A program made the position numbers and the translations under genes. Under the pieces are notes generated by a model. That model saw nothing but the letters and a program-made list of their open reading frames with translations. It was not told the origin of the DNA and ran no database searches. 64,000 nucleotides of DNA from Saccharibacillus sacchari DSM 19268 (GTDB taxonomy: Bacteria > Bacillota > Bacilli > Paenibacillales > Paenibacillaceae), in assembly GCF_000585395.1 (NCBI RefSeq), contig NZ_KK073875.1, forward strand, positions 5,609,519 to 5,673,518, in the 5' to 3' direction. Positions 24,893 to 32,836 of the stretch are shown one piece after another; position 1 is the stretch's first letter, and each line of letters opens with the position of its first letter.

Positions 24893-25804
24893 TCAGTTTT
24901 GTCCGATCGGCTGTTCCGTTTCCGAAACGGCGAACGCGGTCAGATGATCGCGCACGAACGCTTCCAACGAACGCGGCTCCCGTCCCGTCACGAGCAGTAC
25001 CGTATCGGTCGCTTGATCTTCAATGCCCTCCTTACGAATCCGCGTATCCAGATGGGCCAGAAAAGCCGCATAGTCCTCGGGCACGCCAGCCGCGATCAAG
25101 CCGCTGCGCAGTTCTCGCTCCGTGATGTCCGCATGACGGATTTCGCGGCCGCTGATGCGGCCGATAATCTCCGCAGCTTCCGCGTAATCTATAGGCCGAG
25201 GGCCCGTGATGATCAGCTGTTCGTTAAAAGATTCGGGACGAACCAACGCTTCCAGGCCGACGGCCGCGATGTCTTCCGCATCCACGAAGCCTACTTTGCC
25301 GGAACCCGTCGCGGTCAGAATCTGTCCGGATTGCCGAAGCGTCGCGGCGTGCGCCGCTTCGCTGAAGTTTTGCATAAAGTAAGAAGGGCGAAGCACTGCC
25401 CATTCCGGCGCGTTTTCCCGCAAATAGCGATGGACCGGACCGAAAACGGGATCGGTTTCGGATACCGAAGCGCTGGACAACAGGACGAATCGGCGCACCG
25501 ACAGCTTCAGCGCTTCTTCGATAAACGGAATCATAAGCGCGGACGGGTTCATGCCGACCGGAGCGACCAGATAAACAGCGTCCATTCCGGCCAGCGCGGG
25601 CCCGTACGCAGAGAAATTTTCCCAATCGAAAGCGGCGTGTTCGGAGCGTTCAACCGGATGCTCGGGCGCGCGGCGTCCGGCGGTGCGAACGATATGGCCT
25701 TTTTGCGAAGCAAGCTGCGCGATCCGGGAAGAGGTTTTTCCCCGACCTCCGGTCAACAGGATTCGAACTTGGGAAGGATGGGATACTTTCGTTTTGTCGG
25801 ACAT
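24893..25804 (-). CDS. NmrA-like NAD(P)-binding protein
   Basis: This 303-aa protein has a Rossmann start ILLTGGRGKTSSRIAQLASQ and lacks the YxxxK of classical SDRs, as in NmrA/azoreductase-like atypical SDRs. Family cues are DAVYLVAPVG, RRFVLLSSASVSE and ITGPRPIDYAEAAEIIG. It may be a quinone or azo reductase or a redox sensor. It follows the NTF2-like gene by 30 bp in one operon. Confidence 0.85.
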   Translation of the reverse strand: MSDKTKVSHPSQVRILLTGGRGKTSSRIAQLASQKGHIVRTAGRRAPEHPVERSEHAAFDWENFSAYGPALAGMDAVYLVAPVGMNPSALMIPFIEEALKLSVRRFVLLSSASVSETDPVFGPVHRYLRENAPEWAVLRPSYFMQNFSEAAHAATLRQSGQILTATGSGKVGFVDAEDIAAVGLEALVRPESFNEQLIITGPRPIDYAEAAEIIGRISGREIRHADITERELRSGLIAAGVPEDYAAFLAHLDTRIRKEGIEDQATDTVLLVTGREPRSLEAFVRDHLTAFAVSETEQPIGQN

Positions 25805-25834
25805 GGTGCATTCTCCTTTGAATGGCGGTTTATT

Positions 25835-26239
25835 TTAATTTTCAGCCAAGCGAAGCGGGTTCCAGTAATCCTGATAACGGATAATTTTGTCGCCTCGCAG
25901 CTCGATTACGGAAATGTACTGTTGATCGTAAGGCTTGCCGGACTCCAGCATTCTGCCCCGGCCTTCGAATTCCGCCGTGAAGACCGGACCGTCCGCCGAA
26001 CGATGGATGACGGGTTCCGAAAACGAAGTGATCTCGAACAAGCTTTTCAATGCCGACACATGCGCTCTCAGTTCTTCTTTGCCGTTCAAGCGCGCCGCAT
26101 AAGATTCGGGGGCGTAAGGAAATTCGAAACGCACTTCCTCGTCGAACAACTCCAAAAAGGCTTCAAGGTCTTGATGCAGGAAACTTTCTCTGAAAACGGA
26201 CATGATCTTTTCGGCTTTCTCGCGGGTAACGCTCGTCAT
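25835..26239 (-). CDS. NTF2-like/SnoaL-like protein
   Basis: This 134-aa single-domain protein has a cone-shaped alpha+beta barrel signature: FRESFLHQDLEAFLELFDEEVRFEFPYAP at the N-terminus and YISVIELRGDKIIRYQDYWNP at the C-terminus. Such proteins are often ketosteroid-isomerase-like enzymes or ligand binders. It is the first gene of an operon with the NmrA-like gene, behind a long palindromic operator. Confidence 0.85.
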   Translation of the reverse strand: MTSVTREKAEKIMSVFRESFLHQDLEAFLELFDEEVRFEFPYAPESYAARLNGKEELRAHVSALKSLFEITSFSEPVIHRSADGPVFTAEFEGRGRMLESGKPYDQQYISVIELRGDKIIRYQDYWNPLRLAEN

Positions 26240-26320
26240 CGGACTTCCTCGCTTTCTTTTTGCAGTTTGATGTTCGGTAGTTTTTCGTTTGTCGTCGGGT
26301 GACGCGATAACTATAACCTT

Positions 26321-26365
26321 TTCCGGACTGATTAGTCAAATATATTTTGACCATTCAGTCCGGAA
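26321..26365. promoter_or_regulatory. 45-bp palindrome, probable double TetR-type operator
   Basis: TTCCGGACTGA (26321-26331) and TCAGTCCGGAA (26355-26365) are exact complements, and GTCAA/TTGAC pair further in around an AT-rich centre. The left half contains GACTGATTAGTC, a typical TetR-like 12-bp palindrome. It lies 80-125 bp upstream of the NTF2-like gene. The regulator could be the TetR gene at 24140 or another. Confidence 0.6.
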
Positions 26366-26466
26366 AACTCCAAAAAAATTCCGCCTTGCATCGAATAGAC
26401 TTCGAAAAAGGCGGAACTGCGCGCTTTGCTGCTATCTTGGTTTGTTTATTGACAGTCGAAAACTTT

Positions 26467-28239
26467 CTAACCGCGTCCTTCGTTGATCTTGCGGATGATC
26501 TCAAGCGGAATCTTCGGAACCCGATCGTAGGTCAGCAGCCCGTTGATTTCTTGTTCGACATCGGTGAGCTGCGTATAGCAATACCCCTGCACCAACTCCG
26601 ACTTGAGCAGCGGATCGATCACGTTGCGCAGCCGCTGCTCGAAATCGTCATCGCTGGAGGCCCCGGAGTAGCCCCAACCTTCCCAGTCGCTTTTTTTGTA
26701 GGCAATGCCGCCGAATTCCGTGACCAGGATCGGCTCGCCGCGATACGCATAGCCGTAAGCGATGATCGGATGGCCGCCGGGGATCAGACTCAGTGCTTTT
26801 TCCGCGTCGTCATAGCGTTCTTCGAGCACTTCGCGCTGCCACTCGTAATCGTGAATCGTGATCAGGTCGCTCGTCGTATGCTCCCAGCCGTCGTTCGAGA
26901 TCACGGGACGCGTCGGGTCGAGCGATTTGGTCAGATACACGAGGGCTTCGGAATGATGCTGCTGAACCTTGTCCCTAGCCAGATCCGGCACGCCCCAACT
27001 TTCGTTGAGCGGCACCCAGACGACGATCGACGGATGGTTGTAATCGCGGTCGACCGACTGTATCCACTCCCGGGTGAAGCGCTCCACGTATTCGTCCGAA
27101 TACGCGTATGCGTTAGCCGCTTCGCTCCACACCAGCAACCCCAGCACGTCGCACCAGTACAAATAACGCGGATCTTCAAGCTTTTGGTGTTTGCGCGCTC
27201 CGTTAAAGCCCATTTCTTTCGTCAATTCCACGTCCCGCCGAATCGCGTCATCGCTCGGAGGCGTCAGATTCCCGTCCGGGAAATAGCCTTGATCGAGCAC
27301 CAGCTTCATTTTGTACGGCATATTATTCAGGCAAAGCTTACCGCCTTCGACGGAAATTTTGCGCATCCCGAAGTAGCTGTTCGCGCGATCCGTCTCCTTG
27401 CCGTCTTCGGTCAGGATAAACGAAATATCGTACAAGCTTGGATTCTCCGGAGACCACCAGGTCTCGCGTTCCTGAGCATTGAACGGGTGCAGCCCGATCG
27501 CGTGACGCACCGTTCGGCTGGATATCGTGTACGTTTGCTCCGTCACGGGCTTCCCTTTAAAAGAAATCAAAACACTCAACCGCAAAGCTTTACCCGGCGC
27601 GAAATTCGCGATATAAGGCACGATTTCCACGCGCCCCCGATCCATGTCCGGCGTGATTTTGACCTTTTCCAAATAAATCGGCGCTACCGCCTCCATCCAC
27701 ACCGTCTGCCAAATTCCCGTGGTACGCGTGTAGAAAATGCTCGCCGAATCCTTTTTCCAAAACTGCTTGCCGCGCGGAAGTTCCAAATTCAAACTCTCGT
27801 CCAATGCCTGAACCACGAGCGTATTCGGCGTGCCGTCCTTGTTCAAGGCGTGCGTGATATCTGCTTTAAACGGCGTATGCCCGCCTTCGTGCCGTGCCAC
27901 GAATACTCCGTTCACCCAAACCTTCGCTTCATAATCCACCGCCCCGAAATGCAGCAGCACATTCTTCCCCGCAAAGTTCTCCGGCACCTCAAACTCCCGG
28001 CGATACCAAACATTATCATGAAAATCAGAATCCCCGATCCCGCTCAGTCGACTTTGAAAAGCAAACGGCACCTGAATCTTCTGTCCAAACGATGTCTCCC
28101 CTCGCGACCACTCCAACCCTGCTCCGACATGGTCGTCGTCAAACGCGAACTCCCACTCCCCATTCAAATTCGCCCAAGCTTCCCGCACAAACTGCGGCCT
28201 CGGATGCTCCGCTCTATGCATCTCCTGCTTCGTGCTCAT
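26467..28239 (-). CDS. Glycoside hydrolase family 2 (beta-galactosidase/glucuronidase-like)
   Basis: This 590-aa protein has the GH2 order: sugar-binding jelly roll (about 10-180), Ig-like domain (about 180-280) and TIM barrel (280-590). The acid/base is in WVPLNESWGV (Asn-Glu) and the nucleophile in LVTEFGGIAY. There is no signal peptide, so it is cytoplasmic. I chose ATG 28239 (MSTKQEMHRAEH), preceded by AAGGGAG; an upstream frame start lies within the promoter leader. It is divergent from an ArsR-type regulator and carries ArsR-like operators and a partial cre sequence upstream. Confidence 0.9.
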   Translation of the reverse strand: MSTKQEMHRAEHPRPQFVREAWANLNGEWEFAFDDDHVGAGLEWSRGETSFGQKIQVPFAFQSRLSGIGDSDFHDNVWYRREFEVPENFAGKNVLLHFGAVDYEAKVWVNGVFVARHEGGHTPFKADITHALNKDGTPNTLVVQALDESLNLELPRGKQFWKKDSASIFYTRTTGIWQTVWMEAVAPIYLEKVKITPDMDRGRVEIVPYIANFAPGKALRLSVLISFKGKPVTEQTYTISSRTVRHAIGLHPFNAQERETWWSPENPSLYDISFILTEDGKETDRANSYFGMRKISVEGGKLCLNNMPYKMKLVLDQGYFPDGNLTPPSDDAIRRDVELTKEMGFNGARKHQKLEDPRYLYWCDVLGLLVWSEAANAYAYSDEYVERFTREWIQSVDRDYNHPSIVVWVPLNESWGVPDLARDKVQQHHSEALVYLTKSLDPTRPVISNDGWEHTTSDLITIHDYEWQREVLEERYDDAEKALSLIPGGHPIIAYGYAYRGEPILVTEFGGIAYKKSDWEGWGYSGASSDDDFEQRLRNVIDPLLKSELVQGYCYTQLTDVEQEINGLLTYDRVPKIPLEIIRKINEGRG

Positions 28240-28260
28240 TTTTATCGCTCCCTTTTCATT

Positions 28261-28367
28261 AACTTTTGAGTTATAAAAATAACGCTTACATCCTTCGGAA
28301 ACAGTATGCTTGATCCGATCATTCAAGTCAACTAAAAGTTGATAAGTTAACTTTTAAGTTATATAAT
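28261..28367. promoter_or_regulatory. Divergent promoters and operators between GH2 and ArsR genes
   Basis: For the regulator (+): TTGATA (28339-28344), 17 bp, TATAAT (28362-28367). For GH2 (-): TTGACT (28331-28326), 17 bp, CATACT (28308-28303). AACT-type palindromes lie at 28261-28272 (AACTTTTGAGTT, GH2 leader), 28330-28340 (AACTAAAAGTT, on both -35 boxes) and 28349-28360 (AACTTTTAAGTT, in the regulator spacer). TGTAAGCGTTATTT at 28290-28277 resembles a cre site at 12 of 14 positions. Confidence 0.65.
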
Positions 28368-28452
28368 CTTTTTATATCTGGTTTTGCTTTTCCCTTCCCT
28401 TTCTTCTATCGAGCTTTTCGATTTTGAAAAGGAAGGTTGTTCGCGCAAGCCT

Positions 28453-28581
28453 AAGGCGGAGGGGAATTCTTGTGTAGGAATGGAATGTTCGCCTTTGAAA
28501 ACGGAAAATAATCCTACAAGTATTCAATCGAAATTTTCCGTTTTCAACACGCGACCGAAACAAGAACTCCCCGGAGCCGCC
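28453..28581. repeat. Nested hairpin repeat, copy B
   Basis: Outer arms AAGGCGGAGGGGAATTCTTG (28453-28472) and CAAGAACTCCCCGGAGCCGCC-like sequence (28561-28581) are imperfect complements. The core, starting CGCCTTTGAAAACGGAAAAT (28490), has an inner hairpin with ATTTTCCGTTTTCAA. It is related in opposite orientation to copy A and closest to copy D. It lies in the leader of the ArsR gene; the gap 28240-28624 has no other gene. Confidence 0.7.
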
Positions 28582-28624
28582 ACGCTTTCGCAAACAAGAC
28601 TTTCCCATTGAAAAGGAGAAAACG

Positions 28625-29605
28625 ATGAATATTCCCGTCACCCTCACCAATATGCCTCTCCTCGAATGCTTCGCATCCGAAACCCGCGTGCGCATGATCG
28701 AGCTGCTTGGCGAACGTCCCATGAGCGTCGGCGAGCTGGCCGAAGTGCTGGAACTGTCGTCCGCGATCGTCACCAAGCACGTTCAGAAAATGGAAAGCGC
28801 GGGACTGCTCACGTCCGAAAGCGTCACCGGCACGCGCGGACGCCGTAAGCTATGCAGCCTGGCGGTGGACAGTCTGGTCCTGAACTTCCGTTCCCGACCT
28901 TCGGAAGAGCAGCGCAGCGCCTACGTCGTCTCGATTCCGGTCGGCCAGTACGCGGATCACGAAGTGCAGCCGACCTGCGGCTTGGCTTCGGAAAAGCGCC
29001 TGATCGGCATGATGGACGATCCCCGCTACTTTGCCGATCCGCAGCATGTCGGAGCGCGGCATCTTTGGTTCGGGTCCGGCTACGTGGAGTACCGAATACC
29101 GAATTATCTGGTCGGCACGCAAAGCGTACGCGAACTAGCCGTCACGTTGGAACTCGGCTCGGAGGCTCCCGGCTATAACGCGAATTGGCCGTCGGATATC
29201 TCTTTCTACCTGGGCGGTGTACATGTCGGAACCTGGGTTTGCCCAGGGAACTTCGGCGGCACGCACGGGCTGTATACGCCGGAATGGTGGGATGAGCAGA
29301 GCAGTCAGTATGGTCTGCTGAAGACGCTGTCCGTTCGCGAAGACGGAACTTTTATGGATGGTCTCAAACTGTCAGACGTTACCGCGGCCGATCTCGGAAT
29401 TTCGGCGCCGGGCAGTACGGGGAAACAGCAGGTCAGAAAAACCTCAGCCTCGACAAGCCGCGATATTTCGCTGCGCATCGAAAGCCGATCGGATGCCGCC
29501 AATCCCGGCGGCGTCAGCTTGTTCGGCCGAGGCTTCGGCAACTATGACCGGGATATCGAGATATCGGTGAAGTTTTCGGATAACGGCCGGGAAGTTCGAT
29601 CTTAG
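28625..29605 (+). CDS. ArsR-type regulator with long C-terminal domain
   Basis: This 326-aa protein has an ArsR-like winged helix (about 8-90; ETRVRMIELLGERPMSVGELAEVLELSS, then VTKHVQKMESAGLLTSE). The C-terminal 220 residues (beta-rich, with FGSGYVEYRIPNYL and DISFYLGGVHVGTWVCPG) are not a domain I recognise; they look like a carbohydrate- or ligand-binding beta sandwich. It is divergent from a GH2 glycosidase and its promoter holds AACT palindromes, so it probably represses itself and GH2 in response to a sugar. The ribosome site is AAAGGAG. Confidence 0.8.
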   Translation: MNIPVTLTNMPLLECFASETRVRMIELLGERPMSVGELAEVLELSSAIVTKHVQKMESAGLLTSESVTGTRGRRKLCSLAVDSLVLNFRSRPSEEQRSAYVVSIPVGQYADHEVQPTCGLASEKRLIGMMDDPRYFADPQHVGARHLWFGSGYVEYRIPNYLVGTQSVRELAVTLELGSEAPGYNANWPSDISFYLGGVHVGTWVCPGNFGGTHGLYTPEWWDEQSSQYGLLKTLSVREDGTFMDGLKLSDVTAADLGISAPGSTGKQQVRKTSASTSRDISLRIESRSDAANPGGVSLFGRGFGNYDRDIEISVKFSDNGREVRS

Positions 29606-29658
29606 CCGAAAACTTCGTGCCCTTTGGGGTTGAACCGTCAATCACGAACTGAATTCAT

Positions 29659-29721
29659 AAAAAACATCCATTTCCACGAAGGCCGCGTAGAGTGAACCTT
29701 TTAGGAAACGGATGTTTTTTT
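29659..29721. terminator. Bidirectional terminator
   Basis: AAAAAACATCC pairs with GGATGTTTTTTT with an inner TTCC/GGAA stem. It ends the ArsR-type gene. Confidence 0.75.
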
Positions 29722-29860
29722 GAGCTACATGTAATCGGCCGACCGTTCAAAATGCTATTTGATCGCGAAGCAACCTCAAATGAAAGTGCCGACTCTCCCT
29801 GTTCCGTACTTTCATGAGGGTAGGCAAGGCCCAAAAACCAAATCCCCGCCATTTCATTTT

Positions 29861-30058
29861 CTAACGGAACGAGATGACGCTTAAAAGCCCTAATTCGGCC
29901 TTTTCGCTTTTTAACGGAACGAGGCGAAGCTTAGAAAGAAATCCTGTTCTTTTTCGCATCCAATCAAGGAAGTTTTGGCGGTTAAGCGTCTCTGTGTTCC
30001 GTTAGAATTTCAAGTAGCATGGAAAAGCGCTTTTAAAGGACATGCGTTCCGTTAGATA
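29861..30058. repeat. Cluster of four CCGTTA-type repeats
   Basis: CTAACGGAACGAGATGACGC (29861-29880) and a second copy from 29911 point one way. Two copies ending GTTCCGTTAGA (about 29983-30006 and 30026-30055) point the other way, giving a pairwise inverted layout. The family also occurs after cydC. In 29606-30121 I see these repeats and a terminator but no gene. Confidence 0.7.
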
Positions 30059-30121
30059 CGTTTGGGGCGTTGCTTTGCGTCCCCGATCTCCGCCACGGCC
30101 ATTGCCTCGCATCCAAGGTCA

Positions 30122-32620
30122 TTAGCCGCTTTTCTCCGAACGATACTGTCCCGGCGTCATTCCTTCCTGTTTGCGGAACAACCGGATAAAATACGAAGGC
30201 TGGTAACCGACCGCTTCGGCGATCTCGTTGACCTTTAGATCGGTGGTGCGCAGCAGCTCGCGAGCGCGTTCCAAACGCAGGTTCATGACGTAATCGACGA
30301 AAGTCTGGCCGTACGTCTGCTTGAACGAGCGGCTGAGCGTATACGGGCTGACGCCGAAGCGTTCCGCGCAGTGCTCCAGCGAAAAATCTGCCTTATAGTT
30401 GCGCTCCAGTTCGTCCCGTACCTTTTCCGCCAAGCGATCGGCTTCGATGCCTTGACGTTCTTCAAGTTCCCTGCCGTAAGGCTCCAGCACCCGCGAGCGC
30501 AGGAAATCCGCGACGGCTTCCGGCCTGCGCAGTTCAAGCAGCCGTTCGTACAGGCCGGCCGCTTCCAGTCGGACGCCGTTTTCCAACATCGCATGCAGCA
30601 GGCTGCCGAGCAGCTGGAGCGCGCCTTCGTGCAGTTCCGACTCGGAAGAGCTGCGCTCCGACAGTCTCGCGACGAACTCGCGGATTTGTCTGCCCGCTTC
30701 GTCGGTTCGGCCCAGCCGCACTTCTTGCAGCAGTTCTTTTTCCAAAGCGAACGGGTAAGCGGTCCCGCCGACCGCGCCGGGCAGCAGTTCATCCAAATGC
30801 AGCACCCGGCAAGATTCGGTCGCCGGTATGCCGCGCAGCGCGCTTCGCAAAGCTTGCAGCAGTTCCGGCACATCCAGAATGCTTTGCGCTTCGCCGGCAC
30901 ATAAAACCGTCCGCAGTCGCAGCACGTTTCGCAGCGTGTCGGCCATTTCCTGCGCCGTTTTTTTCATATCCGAAATTTCTTTCACGCTTCCGGGTTCCTG
31001 CGGCTCTTGCGCATTCGCCGGGTAACCGACAGCTGTTGCAGAGACTGCCGAACCCTCCGCCGCAACAGGAACCAATACCGCCACGCTGCCGTCATGGAAA
31101 TTGACGATCTCCGCCCGCTCGCAACGTTCCTCGATAAACTCGCGCGCCACGTTTGCCGCAGCGAACGTCATCAGCAGCTCGTCTTCTTCGCGAAATTGCG
31201 ATTCCGGCGGCGACAGCACGCCGACGCGGAGCAAAAATACGGCTAACCGCTCGCTTCGTTCGATCCGCCAACCGAAACGCTCCAACCGAGATAACAAGTC
31301 CTTTTCGCCAAGCAACCCGTAATGACCTTGCATCCATTGCAGCAAAAATCCGGCCCGAAGCTCGGGATAGGTCTGCTCCAATCTTCGCTCGGCTTCGCGT
31401 TTGGCGTCGGCTAATCCTTTCCAACTGTCTTCGATCGAGCGCAGCTCGTCGTAAGCGCGTTCGTTCGGTGAACGGTAAGGCGACGATCCGTCCGCGATAG
31501 CCGTTTGTCGTGATTTCCTTTTTCCATGACTTGCAACTTCCGGCTGTACGGGCTGTCCATGACCGTCCGTCTCGCCCAACGCTTCCGCCAGCTGCCGGAT
31601 CGGGCGATGCAAGCGGCGCGAAGTGAACCAGGCCAGCACCAACGCAAGTCCCATGCCCGCCAGACTGACGCCGAGCAGCGAACGCGACAACACTACGACC
31701 GGACGGGTCAAAGCTTCCAGCGGCGAGACGGTCGCATACGTCCAGACCGTTCCGGCGCGCTCCAGCGTGCTGTACGAAGCCGAATACGTCTGCCCTTGCC
31801 ATTTGAACAGGTATGAATCGCTTTCGCTGGCCCCGGCCTCAATCCGCTCGTCCAACTGCCCGCGCAGCGTCTGCTCGAACATTTGATCCTCCGGCATCCC
31901 CTCTGATACGCGGATAATCGGCTGGCCGTTTTCGGCATACAGATACGAAGAACCTTTCTCGTCAAACGCGGCTTCACGCACAAACGCTTCCAGCTTCGTT
32001 CGATTCAAGCTGAGCAGCAGCGCGCCGTAAGACGGTCCGTAGCCCGGAAGCTTGCGCACGAGCACGATCGAACCGGCATCCGACGCGTTCCAATGGAAGT
32101 CTTCCGTCCAATAGATATCCCGTTTTTCTTCTACTAGATTTTGAAATCGCTTACTTTCTTCTCCGAAAGGAATCGTCTGCACGCCGCCCCACTCCGATAA
32201 CAACAACGGCTCGCTGCGGTTGAGCAGCAGACGGGCTTCTTCCAAACGAGGATATGTAGCTTTCATCAGGCCGAGAAAACTGTATAACTCGTTCGTGCGG
32301 TTATAGTCCAACGTCAAATTCGCCCGCTTCAAATCGGCATCCAACCTCGGATCGAGCGACCACTGGCTGGCCGACAACTCCAGCTGCGTGAACAGGTCAT
32401 CCAGCCGGGCCGACGAGCGCTCAACAAGGGTCCGATGGCTGTTCATCACTTGGCGTTCGACATGTGCCGTGCCGAGCGCATACGAAGACAGGGCAATCAC
32501 CGCCGTCGGAATGCTCGCCATACAGAGCGCCAAAATCAGGCTATAGCGATAAAAGCGACCTCGCCTTTCCCGGCTCCGTCCGCCCGGCAGCTTTTTTGCC
32601 CATTCCCGGATGCTTGCCAT
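30122..32620 (-). CDS. Membrane-bound AraC-family regulator with extracellular sensor
   Basis: This protein of about 832 aa has a first membrane span near 25-45 (YSLILALCMASIPTAVIAL), an extracellular Cache-like sensor (about 50-310), a second span near 320-345 (LLGVSLAGMGLALVLAWF), a HAMP-like stretch, a linker, and a C-terminal AraC helix-turn-helix pair (RFGVSPYTLSRSFKQTYGQ, then VNEIAEAVGYQPSYFIRLFRK). This layout is common next to LplABC-type sugar transporters in Paenibacillus and probably activates them. I prefer ATG 32620 (AAAGGGG upstream) over ATG 32656. It is the last gene of the ABC operon. Confidence 0.88.
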   Translation of the reverse strand: MASIREWAKKLPGGRSRERRGRFYRYSLILALCMASIPTAVIALSSYALGTAHVERQVMNSHRTLVERSSARLDDLFTQLELSASQWSLDPRLDADLKRANLTLDYNRTNELYSFLGLMKATYPRLEEARLLLNRSEPLLLSEWGGVQTIPFGEESKRFQNLVEEKRDIYWTEDFHWNASDAGSIVLVRKLPGYGPSYGALLLSLNRTKLEAFVREAAFDEKGSSYLYAENGQPIIRVSEGMPEDQMFEQTLRGQLDERIEAGASESDSYLFKWQGQTYSASYSTLERAGTVWTYATVSPLEALTRPVVVLSRSLLGVSLAGMGLALVLAWFTSRRLHRPIRQLAEALGETDGHGQPVQPEVASHGKRKSRQTAIADGSSPYRSPNERAYDELRSIEDSWKGLADAKREAERRLEQTYPELRAGFLLQWMQGHYGLLGEKDLLSRLERFGWRIERSERLAVFLLRVGVLSPPESQFREEDELLMTFAAANVAREFIEERCERAEIVNFHDGSVAVLVPVAAEGSAVSATAVGYPANAQEPQEPGSVKEISDMKKTAQEMADTLRNVLRLRTVLCAGEAQSILDVPELLQALRSALRGIPATESCRVLHLDELLPGAVGGTAYPFALEKELLQEVRLGRTDEAGRQIREFVARLSERSSSESELHEGALQLLGSLLHAMLENGVRLEAAGLYERLLELRRPEAVADFLRSRVLEPYGRELEERQGIEADRLAEKVRDELERNYKADFSLEHCAERFGVSPYTLSRSFKQTYGQTFVDYVMNLRLERARELLRTTDLKVNEIAEAVGYQPSYFIRLFRKQEGMTPGQYRSEKSG

Positions 32621-32836
32621 CGTCTTCGCCCCTTTTCCGATTTTCCTCTCTGTCATCGTCTCCCATTTTAAGGGAAAGCGTCTTCAAACCGCAACAGCTT
32701 CCGAAATCGGCGCATGACCGTTCCGGAAGCATTGCAGGCATGAAAGGCCGTTTTCGTTCAATTATGGCTATGACCGTCGCAAGATCCCCAAATCCGGACC
32801 AGTCGCGCATCGCGTTTTTCGCGGCCTCCGCTTTCT

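Noticed and set aside
24140-26239. Treating the TetR gene as divergent neighbour of the NTF2-like/NmrA-like pair
   Set aside because: The TetR gene is convergent with the pair, with a terminator between; regulation is still possible through the distant palindrome but not shown by layout.
26347-28269. A long + strand frame opposite the GH2 gene, and similar ones opposite bceB (40923-42833) and the amidase (21908-23260)
   Set aside because: They are antisense to clearly conserved proteins, have no ribosome sites and show composition expected from the opposite strand of GC-rich genes.
29655-29852. A 65-codon minus-strand frame after the ArsR-type gene
   Set aside because: It has no ribosome site and runs through a terminator and repeats.
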